A stretch of DNA of 64,000 bases from Scylla paramamosain (taxonomy: Eukaryota > Arthropoda > Malacostraca > Decapoda > Portunidae), in NCBI RefSeq assembly GCF_035594125.1, contig NC_087163.1, positions 10,667,501 to 10,731,500 on the forward strand. The letters are read 5' to 3'. The notes under the pieces were generated by a model, which saw nothing but the letters and a program-made list of their open reading frames with translations, did no database searches and was not told where the DNA came from. A program made the translations under genes and the position numbers. Shown in pieces: positions 1-10,800 of this stretch; within the stretch, counting starts at the first letter, position 1; every line of letters starts with the position of its first letter.

Positions 1-1207
1 GAGAGTGGGTGACAGGACAGAACCCTGAGGAACACCACTGTTAATAGATTTAGGAGAAGAACAGTGACCGTCTACCACAGCAGCAATAGAACGGTCAGAA
101 AGGAAACTTGAGATGAAGTTACAGAGAGAAGGATAGAAACCGTAGGAGGGTAGTTTGGAAATCAAAGCTTTGTGCCAGACTCTATCAAAAGCTTTTGATA
201 TGTCCAAGGCAACAGCAAAAGTTTCACCAAAATCTCTAAAAGAGGATGACCAAGACTCAGTAAGGAAAGCCAGAAGATCACCAGTAGAGCGGCCTTGACG
301 GAACCCATACTGGCGATCAGATAGAAGGTTGTGAAGTGATGGATGTTTAAGAATCTTCCTGTTGAGGATAGATTCAAAAACTTTAGATAGGCAGGAAATT
401 AAAGCAATAGGACGGTAGTTTGAGGGATTAGAACGGTCACCCTTTTTAGGAACAGGTTGAATGTAAGCAAACTTCCAGCAAGAATGAAAGGTAGATGTTG
501 ACAGACAGAGCTGAAAGAGTTTGACTAGGCAAGGTGCATGCACGGAGGCACAGTTTCGGAGAACAATAGGAGGGACCCCATCAGGTCCATAAGCCTTCCG
601 AGGGTTTAGGCCAGCGAGGGCATGGAAAACATCATTGCGAAGAATTTTAATAGGTGGCATGAAGTAGTCAGAGGGTGGAGGAGAGGGAGGAACAAGCCCA
701 GAATCGTCCAAGGTAGATTTTTTGCAAAGGTTTGAGCAAAGAGTTCAGCTTTAGAAATAGATGTGATAGCAGTGGTGCCATCTGGTTGAAATAGAGGAGG
801 GAAAGAAGAAGAAGCAAAGTTATTGGAGATATTTTTGGCTAGATGCCAGAAATCACGAGGGGAGTTAGATCTTGAAAGGTTTTGACATTTTCTGTTAATG
901 AAGGAGTTTTTGGCTAGTTGGAGAACAGACTTGGCATGGTTCCGGGCAGAAATATAAAGTGCATGAGATTCTGGTGATGGAAGGCTTAAGTACCTTTTGT
1001 GGGCCACCTCTCTATCATGTATAGCACGAGAACAAGCTGTGTTAAACCAAGGTTTAGAAGGTTTAGGACGAGAAAAGAGTGAGGAATGTATGCCTCCATG
1101 CCAGACACTATCACCTCTGTTATGTGTTCAGCACACAAAGATGGGTCTCTGACACGGAAGCAGTAGTCATTCCAAGGAAAATCAGCAAAATACCTCCTCA
1201 GGTCCCC

Positions 1208-2062
1208 CTAACTAGCAGAGACAAAACGCCAGAGGCACCTTCGCTTAGGGGGATCCTGAGGAGGGATTGGAGTGATAGGACAAGATAAAAATATGAGATT
1301 GTTATCGGAGGAGCCCAACGGGGAAGAAAGGGTGACAGTATAAGCAGAAGGATTAGAGGTCAGGAAAAGGTCAAGAATGTTGGGTGTATCTCCAAGACAG
1401 TCAGGAATACGAGTAGGGTGTTGCACCAATTGCTCTAGGTCATGGAGGATAGCAAAGTTGTAGGCTAGTTCACCAGGATGGTCAGTGAAGGGAGAGGAAA
1501 GCCAAAGATGGTGGTGAACATTGAAGTCTCCAAGAATGGAGATCTCTGCAAAAGGGAAGAGGGTCAGAATGTGCTCCACTTTGGAAGTTAAGTAGTCAAA
1601 GAATTTCTTATAGTCAGAGGAGTTAGGTGAGAGGTATACAGCACAGATAAATTTAGTATGAGAGTGACTCTGTAGTCGTAGCCAGATGGTGGAAAACTCA
1701 GAAGATTCAAGAGCGTGGGCACGAGAGCAGGTTAAGTCATTGCGCACATAAACGCAGCATCCAGCTTTGGATCGAAAATGAGGATAGAGAAAGTAGGAGG
1801 GAACAGAAAAGGGGCTACTGTCAGTTGCCTCAGACACCTGAGTTTCAGTGAGGAAAAGAAGATGAGGTTTAGAAGAGGAGAGGTGGTGTTCTACAGATTG
1901 AAAATTAGATCTTAGACCGCGAATGTTGCAGAAGTTAATGAAGAAAAAGTTGACGGGGGTGTCAAGACACTTAGGGTCGTCGACAGAAAGGCAGTCCGAC
2001 CTGGGGACATTTATGGTCCCCTCCCCAGATGGGGACTCCGAGGCTGGTGTAGGAGTCGCCAT
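1208..2062 (-). pseudogene. LINE ORF, endonuclease-exonuclease-phosphatase domain (copy A)
   Basis: A 284-aa open frame starting [15 protein letters not shown] and continuing [20 protein letters not shown], the NIRGLR-type opening of AP-endonuclease-like domains. Visible motifs in order: LFLTETQ (catalytic E, about residue 72), a YVRNDL strand, [12 protein letters not shown] (catalytic D/N, about residues 177-188) and [10 protein letters not shown]. The last motif, usually SDHN, reads GSSDNNLIF: the catalytic histidine is replaced by asparagine, so even this open frame should be inactive as a nuclease. In a live element the domain nicks target DNA for target-primed reverse transcription. It is fused in the same ORF to RT; no separate ORF1/gag precedes it. 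Confidence 0.88.
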
Positions 2063-2206
2063 GATGATTTTAAAATTTTTGAGTGAAGGGTGTGTGTGTT
2101 ATTAGGTGCTTGTAGTTTTGTGTGGAGGAAGAGATGATGATTTTAAAATTTTTGAGTGAAGGGTGTGTGTGTTATTAGGTGCTTGTAGTTTTGTGTTGGA
2201 GAAGAG
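2061..2206. repeat. 73-bp tandem duplication in the LINE 5' UTR, touching the start codon
   Basis: The segment starting atgatgattttaaaattttt is present twice, at 2061-2133 and 2134-2206, nearly identical. It covers the UTR immediately upstream of the minus-strand ATG of LINE copy A. Other copies (for example 16065-16132 and 39590-39652) carry the unit once. Confidence 0.9.
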
Positions 2207-2378
2207 AGTTTAGAGGGCAGGCTGTGACTGCTCCCTTGTGTTGTGAGACACAAAGGGAAACGTTCAGTGAGGTCACAGCTGGGTTTAATGATAAGTTCAC
2301 AGCACCCCCTGAACAGTGCTTTAGACCTCACTGGGAGTAATTATCGTTTCGACAGGTGTCTACTGCCTCCTCCTTCTG

Positions 2379-3790
2379 TTAAGGAGGGAGGCAGGGAGGG
2401 AGGGAGGGAGTTAAGGAGGCACAGGTGCTGGTAGCACGTAGCTGCCTGTTGCTTGGCCGTTTTGGAGTCCGGCTGACTCGGGACCGATTGGCGCAGGTTT
2501 GGTGTTCGGGTGTGGCCACGTTTGTTTGGCGTAAACGTGCGGTTCAGGCTGGCAAGTTTGATGACCTCTTGTCTGGGATCTCCTCTCCTCCATGTTTCTC
2601 CTAGTATGGGGGTGATTTATGATGTTGCTCTCTCGATTCCTTCTTCCGGGGTGAGTTGTGATGATGTTATTGATGCGAGCATTACGGCATCACTGTGTAA
2701 GGCTGTTGGTGATAGTGTGTTGCTTGCCGCTTAGAGAACACCTTCAGTGTTGCTAGGGGCTTTGCTTGGCCAAGCTGTTACTTGCCAGGTGCTAGGCCCA
2801 AGTAGTGTAGTATGTGATGATGGAGGTCAGCTTCCTTGAAGGGACAAAGTATCCAGGCTGATGAGAAGTGGCTGCATACGGGATAGTTGTTGGGAACAGT
2901 GAGGCTAGCCCAGTGGCACGTTGGCTGGGCTTGTGTTGGAGTTTAGGTTTGTTGTTTTTTGACAGCCACGTGTGTTTGGTTGGCCCCGTGTGCAGGGACG
3001 TTTACTGCGTCCTGGAAAGGAGCAGCCGTCTGCTCGCTGTGGCGATACCTGTATCATCAATGGGCCGGCGGGAGGAATGAAATATGATAGTAGTGTTGTA
3101 ACTGGCAGTGGCATGCAGGCTTCGTTGTGTCACAACCGGGAAGGAGTATATTGTTTAGTTGAGAACGGCCCAAAGGCTCTTCTTACTTTTGTCAAGGAAG
3201 TGGCATTTTATGTTTGCGGCACATAGGCTCCACGTAGCCAGGAGCGGGCAAGCGGGAGTAATGGTGTGGGCAATGAATGCCCAAGTGAGAGTAGTGTTTG
3301 GCCGGGAAGTATTTTGCCTGGCCCTGCTGTGATGATGATGCACCAGGAGACTACGGTCCCTGGTGGGCAGGGATGTCATTGTATGGTGACTCATTGTATG
3401 ATTGTACAGTGTGGAGAAGATACAGATGGAGTAAAGTGTGTAATGAAGAGAGGAGGGGTGAGAGTAGATAGAGAAATAATGAAGGCAGAGGACCGAAGAG
3501 TCAACGGGAACGGAGTGACCAGAGTCGCAGGCAAAGTTGGTGCAGCTATAGCTGCCGGAAGGGAGATCTTAATATGATGCCTTGAAGAAGAAAGATTGCA
3601 GACCAGTGTAGCAGAGGAGACCAAAGATCCTGGCATAGAACCAGAAACGGGTCTGGGAGGAGGAGTAGGAGGAGAAAAAAACAGGAAACGGTAGTCTGAG
3701 TTTGGAGGGTTAAGTGGGAGCCTTTTTATTTCTAGTTGTCTAGAAATTATTCATATCAGTGCTATAGTAGTCTTTGATGTTTTGTGATGA
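2379..3790 (+). mobile_element. Gypsy-like element family G, 3' segment (G1)
   Basis: This stretch is collinear and clearly homologous to 19735-20640. Shared landmarks are gttaaggaggc..aggtgctg..agcacgtagc, cttggccgttttggagt, ctggaaaggagcagc, and agtattttgcctggccctgctgtga. Small open frames (for example 3266-3577, 103 aa) have no recognisable domain and are not conserved between the copies. It therefore looks like the non-coding 3' part, or decayed pol/LTR, of the same element whose gag-protease lies at 14081-15700. Similarity to the other copy stops near 3786. Confidence 0.6.
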
Positions 3791-4609
3791 ATATTCACCT
3801 CTTGTCTGAATTTGCTGATGTGTCCGATTAGTTTTGTGGAGATTATGATTTTGTTGCTTCCCAGGATTTTTGTAAGCTTTTGTATATCTTTCAAATTGTT
3901 TATGATGGTGTTATTTGCAGCAAGATGACGCAATATATGACGAAGAAAGAAGAAAGAACAAATGAAAAAGGGGAGAGAGAGGAATGAGAAGAGAGACAAG
4001 ATGGGGATGAGGCTTGGATGCTCCTCGGACAAGTAGCCTACCCAGCTTGAAACTCCTAGTATAATATTTATTCCTGCAGTCACTCATATTCCCCACGTAT
4101 ATTTCCTTACTTCCCTTTGTCCATTCAATTTGAGTCTCACCCAGTATTTAGTAGAGCTGCTCTTGTCATTATAATAATCAGTATTTATCTAGCACCAGAA
4201 GTTTAATCATTAGAATTTTCAGAAGTGAAGTGTCATATTCCAAGAAGCCAGTACGAGATGCAGAGCAGCAAGCGGGTGGGTGTATGTATGTATGTCGCCA
4301 CATCCCCCTTCCCCTGTAGTAGCAGGGTGGGAGCGTTTTGGAGCGCTTTAACACAGTCAGTCACTACCCAGTGCTTAGACAGCTTAGACGTATTGAGGCA
4401 GGCAATAATATCTAGCGGAGACTGAAGCAGGATTACGGTTAGTCGAGTCAGTTGCTTTAAGGGGATAAGTGAGAAGGGAGTGTGGTTGCGTATAACATTT
4501 TATACCTAGAGAAGTGACTCCTCGGCTGGGTGTGTGTACGGGCCGAGTTCTTGTACAGTGAGAGGTGAATTACTCTCCTGTGTGTTCGTTGGCACTTGTC
4601 TGTAGTCGT
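3791..4609. other. Gap between G1 and LINE copy B, no gene seen
   Basis: AT-rich DNA without recognisable coding. The minus-strand frame at 3751-4083 (110 aa) shows no domain. The end of the interval (about 4510-4609) is vaguely similar to the leader upstream of gag at 13850-14080 and may be the 5' part of gypsy copy G2, but the match is poor. Confidence 0.3.
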
Positions 4610-6422
4610 GTTTTAGCTGTTTTAGCTTGAGATGAGATGTGAAGTTTCGAGTTCAGATTATAAGTAAAGGACAGACCGAGGATGTTCAGTGTAGAAGAGG
4701 GGGACAGTTGAGTGTCATTGAAGAAGAGGGGATAGTTGTCTGGAAGGTTGTGTCGAGTTGATAGATGGAGGAATTGAGTTTTTGAGGCATTGAACAATAC
4801 CAAATTTGCTCTGCCCCAATCAGAAATTTTAGAAGGACGTGGAAAAGTGCAGGATGGTATCATCAGCGTAGGAGTGGATAAGACAAGAAGTTTGATTTAG
4901 AAGATCATTGATGAATAACAGGAAGAGAATGGATGACAGGAAGGAACCCTGAGGAACACCACTATTAGTATATTTAGGTGAAGAACAGTGACCTTCACCA
5001 TAGCAGCAATAGAACGGTCAGAAAGGAAACTTGGGTTGAAATTACAGAGAGAAGGATAGAAGCTGTAGGAGGATAATTTGGAAATCAAAGCTTTATGCCA
5101 GATTCTATCAAAAGTTTTTGATATGTCTTAGGCAACAGCAAAAGTTTCACAGAAATCTCTAAAAGGGGATGAGCAAGACTCAGTAAGAGAAGCCAGAAGA
5201 TAACCAGTAGAGGCATTGACGGAACCCATACTGGCGGTCAGATAGAAGGTTGTGAAGTAATAGATGTTTAAGAATCTTCCAGTTGAGGATAGATTAAAAA
5301 AAAAAAAAAAACTTTAGATAGGCAGGAAATTAAAACAATAGGACGGTAGTTTGAGGGATTAGAACGGTCACCCTTTATAGAAACAGGCTGAATGTAGGCA
5401 AACTTCCAGCAAAAAGGAAAGGTAGATGGTGATAGGCAGAGCTGAAAGAGTTTGACTAGGCAAGGTGCAATCACGAAGGCGCAGGATAGGAGGGACCCTA
5501 TCAAGTCCATAAGCCTTCTGAGGGGTTCCTGAGGAGGGATTGGAACGATAGGACAAGATGTAGATATTAGATTATGATCGGAGGAACCCAACGGAGAAGA
5601 GAGGGTAACAGCATAAGCAGAAGGATTAGAGGTTAGGAAAAGGTCAAGAATGTTTGGTGTATCTCCAATTGCTATAGATCGTGGAGGATAACCAAGGTGA
5701 AGGCTAGTTCACCAGGATGCTAAATGAAGGGAGAGGAAAGCCAAAACTGGTGGTTAACATTGAATTCTCCAAGAATGGAGATTTCTACAAAAGGGTAGAG
5801 AGTCAGAATGTGTTCCACTTTGGAAGTTAAGTAGTTAAAGAATTCCTTATAGTCAGAGGAGTTAGGTGAGAAGTATACGCACAAATAAATTTAGTTTGAG
5901 AGTGACTCTGTAGTCGTGGCCAGATGGCAGAAAATGAGAATAAAGAAAGTAGCAGGGGACAGAAAAGGGGCAACTGTCATTTGTCTGAGACACCTGTGCT
6001 TCAGTGAGGAAAAGAAGATGAGGTTTAATAGAGGAAAGGTGGTGTTCTATAGATTGAAAATTAGGTCTAAGATCGCGAATGTTGCAGAAGTTAATGAATA
6101 AAAAGTAGAGGGGTTGATACCAGATGAGCAGTCCGACCTGAGAACATTTGTGGTTTCCTCCCCAGATAGGGACTCCGAGGCTGGTGTTGGAGTCGCCATG
6201 ATAATTTTGAATTTTCAGTGAAGGATGTGTATGTAATTAGGTGCTTGTAGTTTTCTGTGAAGGAAAAGAGTTGTCCTTAGAGGGCAGGCTGTGACTGCCC
6301 CTTTGTGTTGTGAGATACAACGGGAAACATTAAGCGAGGTCACAGCTGTGTTTAACGATAAGCTCACAGCATCCCCTGATCCAGTGCTTTAGACCTCACT
6401 GGGAGTAATTATCGTCTCGACA
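4610..6422 (-). mobile_element. LINE copy B, internally deleted and lacking its 3' end
   Basis: Minus strand: 5' UTR about 6422-6198, start region near 6196, EN fragments (5540-6100), then RT blocks (5268-5591, 4897-5088, 4570-4863). About 0.8 kb present in copy A between the EN C-terminus and the RT N-terminus is missing: near 5520 the sequence jumps from the AYGxD block to the PPQDP block. The 3' UTR and RT C-terminus are also absent, which is unusual because LINEs normally lose their 5' end. A later deletion is the simplest reading. It lies immediately upstream of gypsy sequence homologous to the post-ATG part of gag, so it probably landed inside gypsy copy G2. Confidence 0.8.
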
Positions 6423-8594
6423 AGTGCTGGTAGCAGGAGTGGCTTCGACCTGATTCCCCAGCCCTTGCAGTAAGTGGTAACGTATATCTGGCACTGTGTG
6501 GTATGCACTTAGCCCTATAAACAGTCTACATGGGCGTGGTAATCCTACCTACAGCATTGGTGTATTTTCCCAGATGGAAGGACAATCTGAAAATATTATA
6601 TTTAAATTTTAAATGAAAAGAATGTAGCTGGAGGAGGCTAGAGGAACTAAGAGGGTTGAGTTGGAACCCGAGAGGGAGAGGGAACTGAAGAGTCTTGAAT
6701 TGGAGGAAGCAGAGAAAGAGAGGAAGATGAAAAGGATTGAGCTGGAATCTGAAGCTGAGGCAAGAAGGTTGAAGGATGAGGAAGCTGAGAAGCCAGGGAG
6801 CTTGAGGCCAAGAAGGGGTCAAGGTTACTTGAGTTGGAGAAAGAGAATGAAGCGATAATGTATGAAAAGGAGGACGCTGAAAAGAACAGAGTATTTGAGT
6901 TGGAGAAGACTTTGATAGAGGTTAATTCATCTAATGTTATGAGGAGAGAATAAGGAGTGAAGCAAGATAAAGTAGAAAGTCAGATAGTGAGAAGTTTGAA
7001 GTTGATACCGGAGTTTGATGAAAAGGTGACAAAATGGTTCAGGAGATTTGAGAAGAAGGCCGCTGAGTTTGACTGGCCTCAAGAGCAATTAGGTTGGCCT
7101 TGTTACTAATATGTTGAAAGAACAACATTAAAAGACTATGACATGATGTCAGTAGATGATTTAGAGGATTATGAGGAATTTAACAGCTGACTTTCTGAGA
7201 CCTTATGAATTGCGGCCTGAGTTACAAATTAAAGGGACTAAGAAAAAGCCTAGTGATTTATATCTTGATTGTGCTCGCTAAGCTTGAGGAGGTATTTGAA
7301 AGATCAATGGCTAGCGAGCGTGTCACCTCCTTCTGTGAGTTAAAGGAGCTCGTGGTAATAGAGCGATTTGTTAATGTGGCCGAAAAGGGAATTGCGCCAC
7401 TGCTCCGGAGGAGAGGCAGATGATCACGTGTTGTCTAACCGACCAATGTCTCGTTGGTTGATTTGAACGTCTGGGGGTGTTGGTGACAGTGTGTTTGGAG
7501 GTGCGGTTGGCTTCGGTTTGACGAGAAATTCACTCTACAGTAGTGGCGGCGGTGACTGATAAGATAAGTCTGATAGGTCTGATAGGATAAGTCCCGTTAG
7601 TAATGTCTCCACTTAGCTCCAGAAAGAGACATGCTGCGAGTGTGCCACACAGCACTCTTAGATATAGTCTAAGTGCGGGCACACAAGCTTCATCTCCACT
7701 GTTACGAAGCTACAGCGGAGATAAAGCTTGTGTGCCCACTAGTGACCGCAAAGGCACAGGTGGCATTAGCGGAAGACCTGCAAGTGTCGGGTGTCAATTT
7801 CCTGTTAAGAAAATTATCTGGGAGATGGGCGAGTTGTGGAGAGTTCTCCGTTCGTAGACAGGGTCTCGGAGGAGGCAGTGGAGAACTCAGGCTTGGTCAG
7901 TGTTGTTACTCGTGCTAAGGCGAGACAGGCGACTCGGAGTCGGGCGTCCGTGCTCTCTGACTCCTTGGGTCAACTGCAAACAGGCAGGGTCACCGCTAGA
8001 GAAATGCAGAGTTGGTGTTGATGCCGCAGTGGGGGCAGAGTGCCCAGAGGCCTGTCCCGCTGCTGGCAAGGGTCTTAGCGAGCTAGAATTGAGCTTGTCC
8101 TTGAGTGATTATGTGGGGCTGACTGCGCTACAATATAGTCGCCGCGGGAGGCACATGTTGCCGTGGGTGAGGCTCGAGTGTTTGGTTTGGCTATTTTGTT
8201 TGCTCGTTTGTCTCACCTTGCAACTCGGAGATGGAGCTCAAGCGGAGTTGTCACCTGGTTTGGAGGCTTTGGGCGCCAGTACTCAGTCCAAGTCCCAGTC
8301 TGGTGTATCTCGTATGTTAGGGGTCACTGGCAAGGGTGGGGAGACTCCAAACTCTGCGGCGGGAGTTATATTTCCCCTGCGGAGTGTACCGGAGGCAGGA
8401 AACAGGCTACTCCTTTGCTGGGCCCAGACACGGAGGGTGTTAGCTAACGTAGTAACTCACCCATTTTGATAGATGGTACTACAGCTTCTTGCGTACCAGA
8501 AGAGGGTTCTCCTGCCAAGACAGGAGAGGGCAGCAAGGAAGTAGAGGATTCGGGCAGAATTAACAGAGAGTAGCAACATTTTGAATAGCCGGTG
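6423..8594 (+). mobile_element. Gypsy-like element family G, gag-protease segment (G2), decayed
   Basis: Collinear with 14095-15905 plus 19170-19700. Visible pieces: a charged coiled-coil stretch (RELKSLELEEAEKERKMKRI, 6661-6858), the gag core SLKLIPEFDEKVTKWFRRFE near 6990-7055, the LEDYEEF block near 7160, a protease-proximal block near 7600-7800 with GVNFLL (compare GVDFLLGNDLA in G3), and AECPEACPAAGKGL near 8025-8070. Many stops and frameshifts. The zinc knuckle region was not found. Homology ends at about 8594 (gaatagccgg). Confidence 0.65.
7677..7737. repeat. Inverted repeat (21-bp arms, 20/21) in gypsy copy G2
   Basis: Arms 7677-7697 (gggcacacaagcttcatctcc) and 7717-7737, spacer 19 bp. 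The right arm corresponds to element sequence seen in G4 (gaggcttgtctgtccattagtgacc). The left arm replaces the expected sequence with an inverted copy. Confidence 0.85.
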
Positions 8595-8720
8595 TACTAG
8601 GTTCAAGTGACCACCATTTTCAAGTGACCATGTGTGCGCACAGCCATATTTTTACTGCCAGACTTACAGTACTATGCATTTACTTCCGGCCAAGAGAACG
8701 CACAGACTTTAGTCGACACC
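8592..8720. repeat. Dispersed repeat S (copy 1)
   Basis: Contains ggtgtactaggttcaagtgaccacca...ttcaagtgacc...cgcacagcc...tttactgccag; a second copy is at about 54047-54150. Class unknown. Confidence 0.5.
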
Positions 8721-8979
8721 GTTCAACAGCAGCAATAGCAGGCATGTCATTTAGGTTATGTTAGGAAATGATAAGTTAGGTGTTGCTGCACGTCAATTAG
8801 GTAAGTTAGGTATTGCTAGGTTAAATTAGTGTTTTTAACCCTTACACTGCTGTACACAGATATTGCTGTGGTGATGGAATTGTTTCGTTTGGCGAGAAAC
8901 TAGCAACTGCCGGGCACCACTAACATGAGCGACTGTGCCAGGTCCGTCTTGGCAATATGAAACGTCCTGGTGTCTGGAT
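8721..8979. other. Intergenic DNA rich in degenerate TTAGGT motifs
   Basis: Loose ttaggtta/gttaggt words between repeats S and R. No gene seen. Confidence 0.4.
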
Positions 8980-9483
8980 GCCATGTTCGCTGCCGGACGT
9001 GCGTGGCATCATCCATTTGAACTCGCCGGCGCCCGACTCTTGAACACGCTAAACTGGTTTAGGCTAGGTTAAGCTAGGTTGACATTAGGTTGGGTTAGGT
9101 TTTGACTCGCATGAATAGGAAAGGCGAGTCTTAAAAAAATTTTGAAATCGTTACAATGATGATAATAGATAAATATTTTTTTTAACAATAAACTAAATTA
9201 AGTTAGGATTAGGTTGGGTTAGAATTAGACTCATAAACAGGAAAGGTGAGTCCTGAAAATTGTTTGAAATCGATGCAATGGTAATAATAGATAAATAACT
9301 TTTTAACAATGAAAATTTAAAAGGAAAATGATAACTAGCTACAGGCGAACGATGACGAGCAGCCACATTCCTTTAATATCTCCATTATAATATCAAAATA
9401 TTTCTGATACTCAATGATCTTATAACATGTTCATATTCGTGATACACTATTATTACCGTTAACATAAATTTTAGTGCATTATT
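8980..9483. repeat. Dispersed repeat R, copy 1, left part
   Basis: Matches 37270-37690 in order: the ggatgcc...gccggacgtgcgtg block, ttgaacacgctaaactggtttaggctaggtta, actcatgaata-like words, aaatgataactagctacaggcgaacgatgacga, and the gatacactattattaccgtt block. It is interrupted at 9483 by LINE copy C and resumes at about 10715. Non-coding; class unknown. Confidence 0.75.
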
Positions 9484-9709
9484 TATTTATTTATTTTTTT
9501 ATGTAGGAAGGATACTGGCCAAGGGCAACAAAAATCTAATAAAAAAAAATGCCCATTGAAATGCCAGTCCCATAAAATGGTCAAAGCAGTGGTCAAAAAT
9601 TGGTGGATAAGTGTCTTGAAACCTCCCTCTTGAAGGAATTCAAGTCATAGGAAGGTGGAAATACAGAAGCAGCCAGGGAGTTCCAGAGTTTACCAGAGAA
9701 AGGGATGAA

Positions 9710-10702
9710 TTATTGAGAATACTGGTTAACTCTCGCATTAGAGAGGTGGACAGAATAGGGGTGAGAGAAAGAAGAAAGTCTTGTGCAGCGAGGCCGCGGA
9801 AGGAGGGGAGGCATGCAGTTAGCAAGATCAGAAGAGCAGTTGGCATGAAAATAGCGGTAGAAGACAGCTAGATATGCAACATTGCGGCGGTGAGAGAGGG
9901 GCTGAAGACAGTCAGTTAGAGAAGAGGAGTTGATGAGACGAAAAGCTTTTGATTCCACCCTGTCTAGAAGAGCAGTATGAGTGGAACCCCCCCAGACATG
10001 TGAGGCATACTCCATAAATGGACGGATAAGGCCCTTGTACAGAGTTAGCAGCTGGGGGGGTGAGAAAAACTGCCGGAGACGTCTCAGAACACCTAACTTC
10101 ATAGAAGCTGTTTTAGCTAGAGATGAGATGTGAAGTTTCCAGTTCAGATTATAAGTAGAGGACAGACCGAGGATGTTCAGTGTGGAAGAGGGGGACAGTT
10201 GAGTGTCATTGAAGAAGAGGGGATAGTTGTCTGGAAGGTTGTGTCGAGTTGATAGATGGAGGAATTGAGTTTTTGAGGCATTGAACAATACCAAGTTTGC
10301 TCTGCCCCAATCAGAAATTTTAGAAAGATCAGAAGTCAGGCGTTCTGTGGCTTCCCTGCGTGATATGTTTACCTCCTGAAGGGTTGGACGTCTATGAAAA
10401 GACGTAGAAAAGTGCAGGGTGGTATCATCAGCATAGGAGTGGATAGGACAAGAAGTTTGGTTTAGAAGATCATTAATGAATAATAAGAAGAGAGTGGGTG
10501 ACAGGACAGAACCCTGAGGAACACCACTGTTAATAGATTTAAGAGAAGAACAGTGACCGTCTACCACAGCAGCAATAGAACGGTCAGAAAGGAAACTTGA
10601 GATGAAGTTACAGAGAGAAGGATAGAAACCGTAGGAGGGTAGTTTGGAAATCAAAGCTTTGTGCCAGACTCTATCAAAGGCTTTTGATATGTATAATATC
10701 AA
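9710..10702 (-). pseudogene. LINE reverse transcriptase C-terminal half (copy C)
   Basis: The longest uninterrupted RT frame in the window, 330 aa. It begins inside motif A ([16 protein letters not shown]), then SGVPQGSVLSPTLFLLFINDL (motif B, about residues 58-78) and [10 protein letters not shown] (motif C, catalytic YADD, about residues 92-101). A thumb region follows with [20 protein letters not shown], and a C-terminal domain with LYKGLIRPFMEYASHVWGGS and LLDRVESKAFRLIN. It stops early, at VNQYSQ, by a frameshift relative to copy H (27189-27605), which runs on to ...VSRHLSTNF. The start is an accident of the truncation. It is closely related to all other LINE copies here. Confidence 0.88.
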
Positions 10703-10714
10703 AAGCCTTTGATA
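10672..10714. repeat. Perfect 19-bp inverted repeat at the 5' junction of LINE C
   Basis: Arms 10672-10690 (tatcaaaggcttttgatat) and 10696-10714, spacer gtata. The left arm is LINE RT sequence (the motif A region); the right arm is its exact reverse complement, placed beyond the truncation point. Confidence 0.95.
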
Positions 10715-10800
10715 TTATAATGTATAGATATAAAATCGAACTTCATACGAGACATCGTGCTGAGAGATCCAAAATATCATAGTCACAGCGAGTCTGCCGT
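10715..10800. repeat. Dispersed repeat R, copy 1, right part
   Basis: taatgtatagatataaaatcgaacttcatacgagacatcgtgctgag...gatccaaaatatcatag matches 37690-37760 and 11330-11390, resuming repeat R after LINE copy C. Confidence 0.75.

Larger units (their letters stand above)
1..2376 (-). mobile_element. LINE copy A: jockey/CR1-like non-LTR retrotransposon, 3' part outside the window
   Basis: The minus strand reads 5' UTR (about 2376-2063), a start codon at 2062-2060, the endonuclease ORF (1208-2062), a linker (606-1007) and RT blocks (remaining 5'-proximal part at 1-560). RT motif pieces visible include the block around a DISKAFDRVWH-type motif A and GVPQGSVL near the window edge. Frameshifts separate the blocks, so this copy is dead. 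The 5' end (rc of ggcagtaggcacctgccgaaac) matches the 5' ends of copies J and, nearly, E. It abuts gypsy-like sequence at 2379 across a GGAGG-expanded junction. Confidence 0.88.
9480..10714 (-). mobile_element. LINE copy C, 5'-truncated, inserted in repeat R
   Basis: The minus-strand 3' end is the conserved family terminus (rc of atgtaggaaggatactggccaagggcaac at 9503) with a TAAA-rich tail at 9480-9502. The copy covers the RT domain from motif A to the C-terminus and the 3' UTR, and is truncated near 10690. The flanks (gcatta... and ...taatgtatagatataaaatcgaac) rejoin repeat R as seen undisrupted at 37690. A 19-bp inverted repeat sits on the 5' junction. Confidence 0.88.

Noticed and set aside
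4235..4277. Exon-like segment between ttttcag and gtgggt with an open frame
   Set aside because: Considered as the missing upstream exon of the CCDC169-like gene, but the peptide is not coiled coil and does not resemble the expected N-terminus.
8740..9110. ttaggtta-like words resembling the arthropod telomere repeat TTAGG
   Set aside because: Words are degenerate, not tandem in a consistent 5-bp register, and part of a dispersed repeat; not an interstitial telomere array.
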